NCBI GenBank assembly: GCA_050248715.1 | Contig: JBFWRV010000022.1 | Coordinates: 19,532-83,531, forward strand | Source: AWTP1-13 sp050248715 | Lineage (GTDB): Bacteria; Pseudomonadota; Alphaproteobacteria; Rhizobiales; Hyphomicrobiaceae | DNA length: 64,000 bases | Direction: 5' to 3' | Part shown: piece after piece, positions 63,883 through 64,000 of the stretch | How positions within the stretch are numbered: position 1 is the first letter of the stretch | Layout: every line of letters begins with the position of its first letter | Translations under genes and position numbers: made by a program | The notes under the pieces: model-generated | Databases searched by the model: none | What the model was told of the DNA's origin: nothing | Seen by the model: the letters and a program-made list of their open reading frames with translations, nothing else

Positions 63883-63947
63883 GAGTATCTAGTTGACAAA
63901 GCAGCTTCGTCGGCCTAGATACAGCGAGTATCTGACGGGGTACTCGC
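63883..63947 (+). promoter_or_regulatory. Strong promoter with nested operator-like repeats
   Basis: TTGACA at 63893-63898, 17 bases, then TAGATA at 63916-63921 form a near-consensus promoter for the gene at 63949. GTATCTAG (63885-63892) and CTAGATAC (63915-63922) form a perfect inverted repeat around it. GAGTATCT recurs at 63883-63890 and 63926-63933. GCGAGTA (63924-63930) pairs with TACTCGC (63941-63947) just before the ATG. Confidence 0.7.
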
Positions 63948-63948
63948 G

Positions 63949-64000
63949 ATGAAACTCGACATCACCGACAAGATTTACAACGACGAGGACGCGGCCCGCG
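63949..64000 (+). CDS. Start of a probable IS1595-type transposase (partial)
   Basis: Only 17 codons are in the window, reading MKLDITDKIYNDEDAAR. This resembles the N-terminus of IS1595-family transposases, which continue into a zinc-ribbon. The identification rests on a short stretch and is tentative. The gene runs off the right end. Confidence 0.45.
   Translation, partial: MKLDITDKIYNDEDAAR

Overview
The window is high-GC chromosomal DNA from an alphaproteobacterium, most likely of the order Hyphomicrobiales. Supporting signs are a 47-residue aa3-type cytochrome c oxidase subunit IV beside a split three-gene pnt transhydrogenase, a phasin, a BcsS-like protein, and two dispersed palindromic repeat families typical of that group. 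No rRNA, tRNA or CRISPR array was seen. All family names are read from motifs; no database search was run.

Layout. 1-30 kb is mostly housekeeping: aldehyde dehydrogenase and phasin; BcsS-like protein, universal stress protein and carbonic anhydrase; an SbmA/BacA-type ABC exporter; a phosphotransferase/acyl-CoA dehydrogenase pair; the coxIV-pntAA-pntAB-pntB cluster; HtpG; a five-gene peptide ABC importer; DinB, M20 amidohydrolase, HtrA-like protease, peroxiredoxin, DsbD-N protein and YqgE. Repeats have invaded two genes here, pntAB in frame and the 3' end of the DinB gene, and another sits just before pntB.

29.7-49.9 kb is a catabolic island: a TRAP transporter (fused DctQM, divergent DctP), a GAF protein, a HutC-type GntR regulator, MmgE/PrpD, a PaaK-like CoA ligase, an amidase, two crotonases, a PuuE-like deacetylase, MaoC, acyl-CoA dehydrogenase, a CaiB/BaiF CoA-transferase, a quinone oxidoreductase, a second acyl-CoA ligase, an acetyl-CoA hydrolase/transferase and an aldehyde dehydrogenase. 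Three divergent gaps in the first part carry the same perfect palindrome TGTCCGGACA, each just after a -10-like element. I read them as operators of one local regulon, probably of the resident GntR protein. The genes together suggest uptake of an organic acid or amide, CoA activation, beta-oxidation-like steps and CoA recycling.

49.9-52.8 kb is a decayed zone: an aldo/keto reductase with two in-frame stops, a phage tail-like fragment, an IS3-family element with a frameshifted orfA, a second truncated IS3 orfB and one end of an IS21-family element.

52.8-61.7 kb, visibly less GC-rich, holds an isochorismatase-fold protein lacking its catalytic cysteine and a tightly overlapped eight-gene minus-strand operon: FadR-type GntR, branched-chain-type ABC transporter (binding protein, LivH, fused LivM-LivG, LivF), RidA, HpcH/HpaI aldolase and an M24 peptidase. 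It looks like an uptake-and-degradation operon for an unidentified amino-acid-like compound. 61.7-64 kb appears to be the edge of another mobile region: a 5'-truncated, frameshifted prpB, a small membrane protein resembling type IVB secretion components, two small unknown genes, an HTH regulator and the start of a probable IS1595-type transposase behind an operator-rich promoter.
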